Origin: Symbiodinium natans
Taxonomy: Eukaryota > Sar > Dinophyceae > Suessiales > Symbiodiniaceae
Reading direction: 5' to 3'
Assembly (NCBI GenBank): GCA_905221605.1
Contig: CAJNDS010002801.1
Span: 684,001 to 748,000 of the forward strand
DNA: 64,000 bases
Below the pieces are notes generated by a model that was not told the DNA's origin, ran no database searches, and saw only the letters and a program-made list of their open reading frames with translations. Position numbers and translations under genes: made by a program. Shown here one piece after another: positions 11,101 through 17,141 of the stretch. Position 1 is the first letter of the stretch. Each line of letters opens with the position of its first letter.

Positions 11101-11959
11101 TGAGCATCCTCCTTTCCCCCGATCCTGGAGTGGCCGCAGCATTGCACAGACGTTGAGATTGATCTGCAAGGCGGAGATCTGCTGGTTCAGGCCGTAAGAC
11201 AACTGGAGCAGTTTGCGGTGAAACTTGCTCAGTCCTGCTCGTAGCCATGCTAGGTTCCGGCACAATACCGGTCTGGCTGCTTTGACTACGGTTTTCTAGC
11301 TTTGCCAGTCGAATCGCAAGTTCTTCATTTGCCGTCACAAGGCTTTGGACAATTGGGGCAATCTGGGTACTCACCACTGTCTGCATCAAATTTCCCACTT
11401 GGGACATAAGCTCCGCTTGAAACCTCACTTGGGCCTCGCTGGAGCTGCTGGATGGAAGTTGCGTTCGCCCTGGGCCAGGCAGCCCACCCGAGCCAGGGGG
11501 CAAAGAGTCAGCAGCATTGTCCGGCACCAACTCGACATCATCCCCAGCATAATGTCCACGCTCCATGCGGGACAGGTTGCTTTGCCCACTTCGACTAGCA
11601 GGCGACGCCTCCAGTCGCCTCGCAGCAACTTCTCCTCCACTTTCAGGATCGGGCATTGCGTTCAAAGCAGCGGTCATACCTTGCAGATTAAATACTTGCT
11701 CGGCTCCACTGTGTGCCTCCTCCACCGATTGGTGGTCTGAGGACCCCTCAGCCGAGTCAAGAAAGGCCTGAGGCTCAAAATAAGGCGGTTCTAGATCTCT
11801 GTCATCGCCCTCCCTTGTGAGGGTGGCAACTCCGAGATCACCCTCTTGTCGTCGTGCCTCATAATCTGCCCTCACCGAGTCTCCCCACGAAGGATTGGCA
11901 GGGTGAACTGGGTCTGCTTGGACCTCTGCTGGGTCTAACGCGTTTGGATTCATATCCAT
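2117..11959 (-). CDS. Gag-Pol polyprotein of copia element 1, with methyltransferase-like and dioxygenase-like domains
   Basis: This single open frame has 3280 codons from the ATG at 11959. A longer frame from a GTG at 11977 is open, but the ATG context GCCATGGA(T/C)ATG is shared with element 2. Domains by residue: Gag; CCCH finger from C820; CCHC knuckle from C854; protease DSGA at D955; methyltransferase-like region about 1150-1275; integrase zinc site about 1390-1410 and D1432, D1595, E1631 (D-x35-E); dioxygenase-like domain with H1910, D1912, H1979, R1992; low-complexity Ser/Cys/Asp region; reverse transcriptase with D2540 and YVDD 2694-2697; RNase H with D2867, E2906, D2941; then hydrophobic segments. 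The length is well above that of a typical copia polyprotein. No break is seen, and transcription presumably starts in the right LTR. Confidence 0.93.
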   Translation of the reverse strand: MDMNPNALDPAEVQADPVHPANPSWGDSVRADYEARRQEGDLGVATLTREGDDRDLEPPYFEPQAFLDSAEGSSDHQSVEEAHSGAEQVFNLQGMTAALNAMPDPESGGEVAARRLEASPASRSGQSNLSRMERGHYAGDDVELVPDNAADSLPPGSGGLPGPGRTQLPSSSSSEAQVRFQAELMSQVGNLMQTVVSTQIAPIVQSLVTANEELAIRLAKLENRSQSSQTGIVPEPSMATSRTEQVSPQTAPVVLRPEPADLRLADQSQRLCNAAATPGSGERRMLSDASQDDARAPIGGLKGTVSIEGVPHAWRVTPEGLQLTRIAAERSVAVANVFHPRAKSPFTPPHHAACVGNSGAQESSHRMRSSSREKRVHVEESGVRSGVSGSTAADAVAARVGPKNSPKAIVGESSMAPSGDRRSLSPNKHAQSPQSPAKVVKPTIVYPLSPGGTEIRPPPLPGAAKSVQLDAATATPWGMLGGFAGTGVFPSQLGPCLPWASAVDVAAQSSVSPGPKPHGSDAVAQWAVQEPEEPIRYTLTIPKLPSYDPKNAAIQCGDWMTSLAPVMGSLSVTSSIWWADCLGCAEQSYQVWVRSSPLDRIRMNVEDFRTRYARGKYSRVEQKAVALFLDAVTNEVREDIIANRHMSTPAILLKIMCKYQPGGSGERAQLLAFLTTPQKPDGPTMAARLVRQWKRWLTRTQEINVTPPDCSLQVQALETLTPSTGLSSTSIFRLQTMKTHLLLDQAPTQAAVLQLAELLLAECESASLAEGGPEKKPKLKRLKDEGGDKGGGAGKGAAKGKDLTGQKGGGKSDGKGQRACVHWLKEHGCKYGKSCKYQHDMEALRKTTDSSKRCFICSAVGHFQDKCPTVASKGSGKDTAPPDAARRLQDPSTASADAPGPSSSSANPLPQTVLLEETAKLLRSLQAKSLSARVSSTIRACLEEEAESSSWGLLDSGATACLRPPFLGEDLSQYPEKRVELASGHTSLRVTPVGTLIGPVGTEVIVAMGCLLQLGCRVTWRGARCTVIHPERGSLAVAIGSGCPKVTRDTAYELIKDIEDHRLQQVALRLQARRLSESVEGLTTREVLGRIVAALRDGSQVESWLQVLVPKIWPEVPDEVLNLMWTCNPENGHGVPYNRSQRKRFARAQALVLNLFAGTTQKLVGHACVDGKAEQVPVEQEHDLLAPATFWYLLHLCGTGKVKAILAGPPEPPPFKTRSGVPSGDLTDAQRQDLLEADELVYRMFILMLVAQAAAPTPEEVPWCLVENPEDPSHYVYPTVAAQEAPDGYPTLWETPLYRHVAKELALTLTHGDQGPYGHAGTKPTTWSSNRPLPKLTLRGEGIGSDEPEPPGIVKSASWSSWAPGVLQHIIDELRLVLGCCQLRKVLFDYDAHCRRGHWPPYRGCPQCVLGHACQKSHRRVKIPEAFALSLDLTGPYAKGVDDISCKQRYALVGVYVLPLDRFGGPLLSEAQRDEVKRSGYVSKVVNREEAVRPLEGAGVFGDSEFAEDLDALLDGPRPEDSQPLLGRENAADGAVDEGPGPGGAEDNSPELKFVEIPFVRLLNSKRPGEVAEAVSAIANQLRGYGFPVTRVHTDAGSEFTTGPLERLAHQRGWTFTHAGPQEPNSAGRAENAVRRLKAQARAYLAQVDDNTRLWPLAFQAAANAWRSQTLERLGWKQRPLVAWGTKVQVLVRSWLRRRQRDWRPRAESAVALAPATYVRNATVVINAQGKVKVATKVYRPEVPEHSDAHDDHADDAVAPRDDDVEFRETPARPKVPIFRRRSKGPGIPARRVRSKLRLARIVVSSSSWEADESRAHALLGAEPFDFEAAKDLVLSSVLLNTSSGPRHVGNSGAHHIFGLWKDGGVTGISRYVERCPQLTQLLVKMLKTTFPECFFTTALVSVDASTLIHRDVRIDAHSPHLVLPIAVPASGGGLWVETRDGDAHVEHAGVQVLSSGQALVGRVLPLDQPLQLDANLWHRVMPSGGSGSDSRRVVVVGYTLSCVAQASQANIQKLDSLGFALPDELRQGGGPSSSAPEFRKTAQNQNKHDKIPKPIQRESVESAVGEKAVRESGVKSRECCEVRSREVGIGKDSASGHRCGSASETASVDPQTGSDARACVVSSSDARSCVCFCGERDCRVCAFKFLSCDFSSVARERGESGKVCRGGEQLCELWRPLPGFECLNRERDDVGSSCDSASAVSARGGSRVVCSGDERLRELDACDSEPSDGLDDRCQTSGFGGDDGCLKGLEPCGEETVLALDQCVPDLFLAPGDERVAWEDFLVGNVCGEVDGPCFGGTDAEHLASLLDDHREVSRSLWDVRERLVEQALRADDCFHCDAVAMKTAAKTMQEAQKALELEVTALTLSLDAWNECCELSANGMLVGHAPSPGSASGERLRALDDLTAENPQEALQTKTIPNHIVARDIHLWDSPIRAELFSLLDDKKALFRATWSLVKKWAELGYKVCTIPGKIINSIKAPSARLKTRVVGCGNFLASEGGQKRSTHDKRNELYAAGVELATVRFCLALAAVRKFVLGATDIKTAFLNARLLPRSRQLAERVALEASGVPTYEELALNQHGMPKMLEGRPEVVVIRPPAFLVQRQYVSAAEAWVVLRAMYGIDQSPRDWSLVRDTQVQGIRVHVQGKVLRLWRSAFDSQLWLLSESEPCLGMASFPDAPDAVVGWGAIDGWVCIYVDDVLVGACLEVTKAVLAAFEELGQCDKPQLLTDATCKTLRFLGIDISLTVHGTFRLTQSAYIRDLAERHKQHLKRVDCPLPIGTVPPDPEEYTAEDLRKAQQAVGELLWVSQRTRVDAAFSVSRLASWTMSSPRAVLSLAYHVLSYLVTTSDVGLLYPTETTQETRLQVFTDASFAPQCEKSFECALVRWCNCTVAWTVSSQAFMTHSSCEAELLSVTTGACFGEAFWYLVKELVQNELCLELFNDNQSAVSVFNDQGGSWRTRALKIRANYLKDRLSLRLYELRHVAGVANGADVGTKVLGGQRLKELRRLLGLWVCEDAADTSIPTPVGGAANILRALVMACCLCATTAQPHEAPNSRTQQLTAVLCVAVAFSAIVLWEALKRVLCWMHSGQREPTIGVEDPGEVDPEPEPFEDEEPHPSSLRRRRVPQTRALPQPFLPVYAPEPDTEPEATHQAEGLTQIAFAAAQAAYAASQPPHLALDDFDAGDINHARAVTQGGGVMFQYVDDFVLFGPRRAPGVRVWSSEEVQQEVFRLNNRAPRFRVLSDPASMESPDTGFLRATAQTHFPAQRASDPDAQHDAMLD
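2320..2365 (-). other. Second YVDD box near the C-terminus of the element 1 polyprotein
   Basis: Residues about 3198-3210 read FQYVDDFVLFGP, with YVDD at 3201-3204, roughly 500 residues after the RT active-site YVDD. No second full RT palm was recognised around it. It may be a relic of another RT or a coincidence. Confidence 0.5.
2690..2920 (-). other. C-terminal hydrophobic segments after RNase H, element 1
   Basis: Two hydrophobic stretches follow RNase H. One is near ALVMACCLCA and the other is LTAVLCVAVAFSAIVLWEAL, followed by basic residues. Element 2 has a comparable pair in the same place. They look like membrane segments; the role is unknown. Confidence 0.55.
5930..6420 (-). other. 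Dioxygenase-like domain (HxD...H...R), element 1
   Basis: Between integrase and reverse transcriptase the polyprotein has LIHRDVR (H1910, D1912), GGGLWVE, LWHRVMP (H1979) and RRVVVVGYT (R1992/R1993). The order and spacing fit the iron ligands and 2-oxoglutarate-binding arginine of the Fe(II)/2OG dioxygenase fold. The same landmarks occur in element 2. Enzyme class and substrate are inference. Confidence 0.6.
8110..8520 (-). other. Degenerate C5-methyltransferase-like domain, element 1
   Basis: Motifs in order are NLFAG (like motif I), AGPPEPPPF (like motif IV, with Glu 1211 where the catalytic Cys would be) and VENPEDP (like motif VI). The parallel region in element 2 keeps GGPPC. This copy therefore looks catalytically dead if the assignment is right. 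Confidence 0.55.
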
Positions 11960-12000
11960 GGCGTGAAGGATGTTCACGCTAGCCTACAGCCCAAGCCGCG

Positions 12001-12014
12001 TTGGGCTCATAACC
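12001..12014 (-). promoter_or_regulatory. Primer-binding site of element 1
   Basis: On the minus strand GGTTATGAGCCCAA starts directly after the 5' LTR. Its complement TTGGGCTCATAACC matches the anticodon arm of methionine tRNAs (CAT anticodon) and not a tRNA 3' end. Drosophila copia is primed in this way by a cleaved 5' half of initiator tRNA-Met. Element 2 has the identical 14 bases. Confidence 0.8.
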
Positions 12015-12282
12015 CGCAGAAGCGGGAAGCAAGAGTCACTCGAGTCTTTCTCTTACACAGGCACAGCAGGAGAACAAGCTATACACACGCTGTCACTGGT
12101 CTGTCTGAAGTCTTTCTGAGTCTTGTGTAACTGTACAATATCTCCTCCTGCATCAGCCTTCGGGCCAACACAGCATCAGCATCATGAGCAACAACGCCCC
12201 ACAAAGTAAAACAGCGAAACCCCAAAAAACACATCAAGCCAAGGCCCATTTCGGGCTCTGAGGCGTTGACCTTGCCAGCGCG
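12015..12282 (-). repeat. 5' LTR of element 1
   Basis: This 268-bp LTR is identical to the left copy except for one base. It should hold the promoter and the transcription start of the element. No TATA box or start site can be assigned by eye. Confidence 0.93.
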
Positions 12283-12305
12283 ACCCTAAACCCTAAACCG
12301 GGAAG

Positions 12306-12395
12306 GGCATGGTGCGTGGCGGAGTTGGTGCGCGCCTACTACTGCCACATCCCCCAGCGCGTCCTGCTGTTCAGCGACACATGTCTGGCAGCTCG
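12306..12395 (+). CDS. Candidate exon 4 of a plus-strand gene, RAWCVAEL motif
   Basis: The frame reads (R)AWCVAELVRAYYCHIPQR and then VLLFSDTCLAA. It starts after an AAG acceptor and ends before GTGAG. It joins in frame to the island ending at 1557 (AG|G). W-C-x-x-E-L resembles the conserved box of TIR-type domains, where the Glu is catalytic in NADases. The link is only suggestive, as no other TIR motif was identified. Confidence 0.55.
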
Positions 12396-12448
12396 GTGAG
12401 TTGATTCAAAGCCTAAACAGGGGCTAAACGAACCCTAGGAGGGTGTGA

Positions 12449-12451
12449 GTG

Positions 12452-12500
<49 letters not shown>

Positions 12501-12517
12501 GCGTGTGCGTGTGCGTG
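12449..12517. repeat. (GT)n microsatellite at the gap edge
   Basis: A GT run grading into GTGCGT units stops at the scaffold gap. Such repeats commonly break assemblies. Confidence 0.95.
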
Positions 12518-12617
12518 NNNNNNNNNNNNNNNNNNNNNNNNNNNNNNNNNNNNNNNNNNNNNNNNNNNNNNNNNNNNNNNNNNNNNNNNNNNNNNNNNNN
12601 NNNNNNNNNNNNNNNNN
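12518..12617. other. Scaffold gap of 100 N
   Basis: Exactly 100 N are present, the usual placeholder for a gap of unknown size. Linkage of the left 12.5 kb to the rest depends on scaffolding. Confidence 0.99.
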
Positions 12618-12729
12618 GTTCCCGCGCGCAACACTAGTCGAATTCGGGGAGTCTCGTCCTATCGTCACCCGCCGTGGGAGGGTCAAAGCCCAACTAGTCA
12701 AGCGGACCATAAAAAATCCAATCTAGCAT

Positions 12730-13129
12730 TCATAAATATCGATATAAATAATTAATGGAAGCTCTTCCGTAATTAACGATGGAATCAAGTAATATCTTCC
12801 AATAATCTTTTAAACCATGGTCAACCACAATTTCATCCGGTGCGACGCCAGATGTTGATATTTCCTCATCAGAACCTCGTAATTTTTGGGTGAATTGCGC
12901 GCCAATTCTCTTTGCCCCGTCTCAAAACGGATACTTTGTGGACCATTCCAGCTTCGTTATTCAACGATCCTCTTTTCCGCAGTGCTAAGAAAACGCCTTT
13001 GCCCTCAGCAGCCCCAAATACTATCGTAAACACCCCAAAGTTGGCTTCCCATAGAAACCACGGAGAGCAACACTGAACATGAAGATCCCTCTCGGACTTT
13101 TGTCGGTCATCTATAAGCTTGAGATGGGT
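12730..13129 (-). pseudogene. AT-rich coding-looking segment, two overlapping frames, unidentified
   Basis: Two stop-to-stop frames overlap: 86 codons (12872-13129, including CCSPWFLWEANFGVF and VFLALRKRGSLNN) and 63 codons plus stop (12730-12921, including GSDEEISTSGVAPDEIVVDH). Both look like real peptide but use many A/T-ending codons, unlike the GC3-rich exons elsewhere. One frame shift between them would explain the pattern. It lies beside the gap, so foreign origin or misassembly is possible. I do not recognise it. Confidence 0.35.
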
Positions 13130-13189
13130 TCATTGCGTGTAGATTTCCGCAACATTTACATCATGTCATTCAGTAGCGCTGCCTGCGGC

Positions 13190-14010
13190 GGGTTTCGGGT
13201 TTCGGGCTTCGTTCGGGCTTCGGATGTAGGATTAAGGGCTCAGGGCTTATAGGGCTTATAGGGCTTGTGGGTGTATTTAGGGCTTAAAAGGCTTTAGAGC
13301 GGCTAGGGTTATGGGCTTATAGGATTTGTTTAGGGCTTATAAGTTGTTAGGGCTTAGGGCTTCTGGCCTTAGGAGTTTTTCAGCCCTGGCCCTGCGCCAA
13401 TCCCCCCTCAACCCTAAACCCTACACCCTTTTGTCAAACCCTAAACCCTAAACCCTCCTTAACCCTAAACCCTAGCCCTAAACCCTTGCCCTAAACCCTA
13501 AACCGCAATCCGTGAACCCGAAGCCCTCAAGCACACTTTTTAGGGATTAGGTTTAGGGTTTAGGGTTTGGGGCTGTTGGGTTAAGGCTTAGGGCTTAGAG
13601 CTTAGGCTTACGTCCAAAAAGTATCAAGGGCCTCCCTTCCAGCTTGAACCCTTCAAGCAAAAGTTTCAGTTCAGGGTCTTAAAGCTCCTTGCTGTCCTTT
13701 CTCTCACATTCCTACTGCAACCGCAAGGGGAAGGACATTTCGTATGCACGGCTTAGTTTGAAGAACTCCGGGATTCTAGGTGGTGTTAGGGCTTAAGGCT
13801 TTGGATGGTGCAAAGGGCTGGGAAGCTGAAAACCACAGACCTAACTCTCAAACCCTGTACGAATGCGGATTGGCATGCGGGGTTTTAGGGTTTCGGCCAT
13901 CATGAAGCCGAAGCGCTCCATCAAGACGTAGGGTTTCGGGTTCAAGCCTAAACCCTAAACCCTAAACCCCAAACCCCAAACCCGAAACCCTAAACCCTAA
14001 ATGGAGTGAA
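13190..14010. repeat. Degenerate TTTAGGG/CCCTAAA blocks
   Basis: Imperfect heptamer units in both orientations are mixed with short unique stretches (for example 13620-13760). I cannot support a gene here. Confidence 0.65.
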
Positions 14011-14884
14011 GTGAGCCCGCTGCTTCGAAGCATAGGCAGAGGGCGGCGGTGGCGTGTAGGGCCGTTTCCTTTGCTTCTGGCAACATTTCCCCCCTTGCCA
14101 CGGGGTTTCTACGATGTTTCCCCACCAGGGCCCTTAAGTAGTCCTTTCTGCCTGCGCAAAACAAACCCAGCCCCTGAAACCCAAACCCTCGCATTTAGGG
14201 TTCATAGAAATTATAGAAATTGTAAAGGGTTTGTGTCCAGAGTTTTGCCGGGTTTTGCCGGGGTTTTGGTTTTTGTTTGGGACACCCTGTCAGGTTTCCG
14301 GGGCCTTTGGGGGGCCTTTGTGGGGCATTTTTGGTGTCGGGTTGTCAGTCGGTGGCCTTTTGGCGCTTTTTGCGCCTACCGGGACCTGTTGGGGGTTTCC
14401 CATGCCTTTTGGGGCTTCCCGGTGCCTTTTCGGAGCCTTGGGGATTTCTTTCCCTATTCAGGGTCTTTTTTGGCGCCTGAAAACCATGCCTTTGTTTGAT
14501 TTCTTCACTGTTGTACGAGCTGTTCGTAATGAAACACGTACAATTTCTATTTATCCTGGCCTAGAGGGTTTAGGGTTCAGGGTTTAGGGTTCAGGGTTTG
14601 GGGGTTGGCTGACGCCTTCGGAGCCGAAAGCTGTTTGTACAACCCCCTCTCCGGTCCTTTAACGAACCCCGCAGAAACCCGAGTATGCAAGGCCGGGGAG
14701 CCCAGTACTCCCCTAAACCCTAAACGCTAAACAACCCCAAACCCTGAAACCCTCAACCCTAAGGCTTTAACACCCCCCAAGCCTGAAACCCTAAACAAGC
14801 CCAAACACTAAAATCTTCAACCCCAAAGCCTACTGCCCTGAGCCCCAAGCCTTAAACCCCTAAACCCTCTGCAGTGGTGCAGGC
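14011..14884. other. GTTTTGCCGGG/GGGGCTTT-rich sequence and heptamers
   Basis: A block at 14230-14480 is rich in GGGCCTTTTGGGG-like words. It leaves a long open frame on the plus strand, but the composition is repetitive. CCCTAAA variants follow at 14713-14870. No gene is supported. Confidence 0.5.
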
Positions 14885-14933
14885 GAGCATCTGCCCTTGC
14901 CCACGGTCATCACCCCTATCACCACCTCAGGAG
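14885..14933 (-). CDS. Possible exon of a Gly/Arg-rich tail
   Basis: On the minus strand one frame reads GDRGDDRGQGQMLA after a CTGAG acceptor-like site. It could be a far 3' exon of the large minus-strand gene, whose tail is rich in Gly, Arg and Gln. Composition is the only evidence. Confidence 0.25.
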
Positions 14934-16199
14934 ACGTTGGCGTCTCGGCTTATGGGTTAGGGCTTGGGCCTTGGGGTTTCGGGGCTTTCGGGTGTGGGGT
15001 TTAGGGCTTCAGGATGTACTAGGATTGTAGGGTTTAGGCTGCAGGGTTTGGGGGGGTTTAGGCTTTTGGGGTTTAGGGTTCTGTGTTTGGGCTCTGGGGG
15101 CTTTTGGGGGTGTAGGCTTGAATCATGGGATCTCATTTTGGGGGTTTACGATGATAAGGGTAGGATTCCCCGAAAAAAAGGACCCCAATAAGGTACTCCT
15201 AATGTCGTAAACCCTCATATTGGTTTTTCTACCAGAACATCTCGGAAGAATTTCGGCGTAGGGTTTAGGGGTTAGGGCCCAGGGTTTAGGGATTAGGATT
15301 TAGGCCCTGCTAAGATTCGTGTTGCAGGGCGGGCAGTCGCTGAACCCTCTTCACATGCAACCCTAAACCTTGCTCATTTATTCATCTGTTATGATCCTAT
15401 ATTTTATATTGATACTCGTGACTCGTGTATACTTACATTGGCATGCAGGATCCCGTGTGCGAGTCCCTCCGAGCATCCCTTTGAAGCTTTGGTGGTCAGG
15501 GGATTGGAAAGTTCCGGGAGAATAGCTTGGCAGCTGCAAGGCTTATTCCACAGACTGTGAGCCCGAGAACTTCAACTCTGTCTTAGGCTTAAAGGCTTAG
15601 GATTAAGGATTTAGGGTTGAAGGGACAATTTCGGAACCCCAAAACCCCAAACCTCTTGAACCCCCAACTCAAAAGCTGCTTCAACTGCTGACTTGCCAAA
15701 GTTCTGCTGACTTGCCAAAGTTCAAAACCAAGGCCGGGACCGCGACTATACCCTCCTGGCGCAGCATGGGGCTGTGGAGCTACGCCGCTCAAAGACTTAC
15801 GAACGCTAAGATTTTACCTGCACATTGAACTCACCTACACGTTTAATAGTAGTTTGACCAGTGTCCAGGGTTCAGTTTTTGAGCTGAAACGACTCACATA
15901 CCCTCAAAGCTGGATGCAGAGCACTTGCTGCTTGACCGACAAGACCTTCCTGTTCCGATCCATCCGATGCGCCTGTTGGCATCAGAAGCTCTGCTACACA
16001 CACTGTTGGAGAGCCACTGCTCAGGCAAAACAGCACCCACAGTATGTTACAGGACGTCTGTCACACAAAAGTGCACTGAGAAGAAAGACAGTGCTCTCCA
16101 CATCAACTTTAGGCAACCTAGTTGCCAGCACCGACTCCTGCTCCAGAAAAGGCGCATGTTCAATGGCCCTTTCTTCGTGAGCGCAGGTCACCAGCATCA
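14934..16199. other. Heptamer variants then unique sequence
   Basis: TTTAGGG and TTAGGGC variants fill about 14945-15310. Mostly unique sequence from 15310 to 16199 contains a short minus-strand frame ending at 16021 (FLMMLVTCAHEERAIEHA). It overlaps the next ORF by 28 bases in another frame, as a shifted continuation would. Confidence 0.4.
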
Positions 16200-16682
16200 T
16201 TAGGAAGCCACCTTGAGCATCAAACAAAATCTCTCCTGGACTCGACCCTCAGAAATACGACGAATCTCCAAGGTGACAGAAACACCGTAGGCCACCTGAA
16301 CTGGCAGCAGGCCTTGGATGGTGTAGGTCTGTCCATTCGCGGAATTGCAGCTCTCCAAGTTCATGCTGCCAAGCATGGAGATTGTCCCTGCGTATTCGCC
16401 TTCGTATTCACCTGAACAAGCTGAGAATCCGTCGCTCCGCACCGCTTGCAGGGCGAGGGCGACTTTCCCCTGCTCACTGTCGATGACCATGTTTGCGACA
16501 ATGGGCATTTTAACCTCTTCGCGTGGCATACGATAGTGTTTTCGCTTCAACGTGGATGTGGACGTGTCAACACCTTCCAGGTAGAACTTCTCAACTGATG
16601 GCCCTAGCATCCCTCGTGGCTGTGCTTGAGGGGCTTGCTGCCTCTTTCCTCGCAAAGCCAGCTGGGCGTCCATGGCTTCCAC
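16200..16682 (-). CDS. Unidentified 160-residue ORF
   Basis: ATG to stop gives 160 codons with a balanced, non-repetitive composition. Segments such as MPIVANMVIDSEQGKVALAL, GMLGPSVEKFYLEG and LPVQVAYGVSVTLEIRRI suggest a beta-rich protein. It ends at 16200. A further open frame (16021-16227) overlaps its end in another phase, so a frameshift or an unrecognised intron is possible. It has no neighbour in an operon sense and lies in a heptamer-rich region on the same strand as the large gene. No signal peptide, membrane helix or known motif was seen. Confidence 0.45.
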   Translation of the reverse strand: MEAMDAQLALRGKRQQAPQAQPRGMLGPSVEKFYLEGVDTSTSTLKRKHYRMPREEVKMPIVANMVIDSEQGKVALALQAVRSDGFSACSGEYEGEYAGTISMLGSMNLESCNSANGQTYTIQGLLPVQVAYGVSVTLEIRRISEGRVQERFCLMLKVAS

Positions 16683-17141
16683 TTAGGGCACGGATCTTGC
16701 AAGTCCTGGCGGTCCTAGCTTCGAGCCTTGGAGCTGAAGCGACACGAGCACAGGCGATGATGTGTGTGTCCACAGCATGTCACACGAAAGCTGCATAAGT
16801 TCGTGATCGCCATGCTTGAAACAGCTGTTCCGATACTCTGCTCCTGGCGAGCATTGTTGCCGGTGGCTCATGTGGAAATCATGGCCTTTTTGCGGGGGGC
16901 GGGGCTCTTCCTGAGTATGCTCCTTACGGTTCAGGGACCCCAGCCGCTGGCAAAGCGCACAACATGTATTTGCTAACATGTAGTTATGTCATTCCAGCTT
17001 TCTGCACCACGCATCATTCAGAGATCCCCTGTCGGGCAATGCAGCTGACATGGTTCTTCTTGTTTGCAGTAGAGTGCTGGGCGGCGCGGGGACCCGAAAC
17101 GCCCTCCGGAACCCTCAACCCTAAACCGCAGCAAAACGCAA

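Larger units (their letters stand above)
1714..12282 (-). mobile_element. Complete Ty1/copia-type LTR retrotransposon, element 1
   Basis: Direct 268-bp LTRs lie at 1714-1981 and 12015-12282 with a single difference (C at 1726, A at 12027) and no indel. On the minus strand the order is 5' LTR, tRNA-type primer-binding site, one long gag-pol frame, polypurine tract, 3' LTR. The integrase precedes the reverse transcriptase, which is the copia order. A 5-bp duplication (ACCCT) flanks it. The LTR ends are CG...CG, not the usual TG...CA, but the primer site and purine tract sit exactly at these edges. Near-identical LTRs and an intact frame indicate a recent insertion that may still be competent. 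Confidence 0.93.
1558..12305 (+). other. Proposed intron of the plus-strand gene containing copia element 1
   Basis: The interval starts with a GC donor and ends with an AAG acceptor. It holds CCCTAAA repeats (about 1667-1713 and 12283-12300) and the whole retroelement at 1714-12282 in antisense orientation. Outside the element it contains nothing else I can support. Confidence 0.5.

Noticed and set aside
11960-11977. GTG at 11977 as the element 1 start codon
   Set aside because: The frame is open there, but ATG 11959 has the same context as the ATG at 32935 of element 2, so the ATG is preferred.
12015-12282. Spliced-leader relict in the element 1 LTR
   Set aside because: Only TTGGCT is shared with the leader, which is too short to support the claim.
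14011-14499. 162-codon plus-strand ORF
   Set aside because: The sequence is made of GGGCCTTTTGGGG-like words, three frames are open together, and the peptide is Gly/Phe/Trp-rich repeat product.
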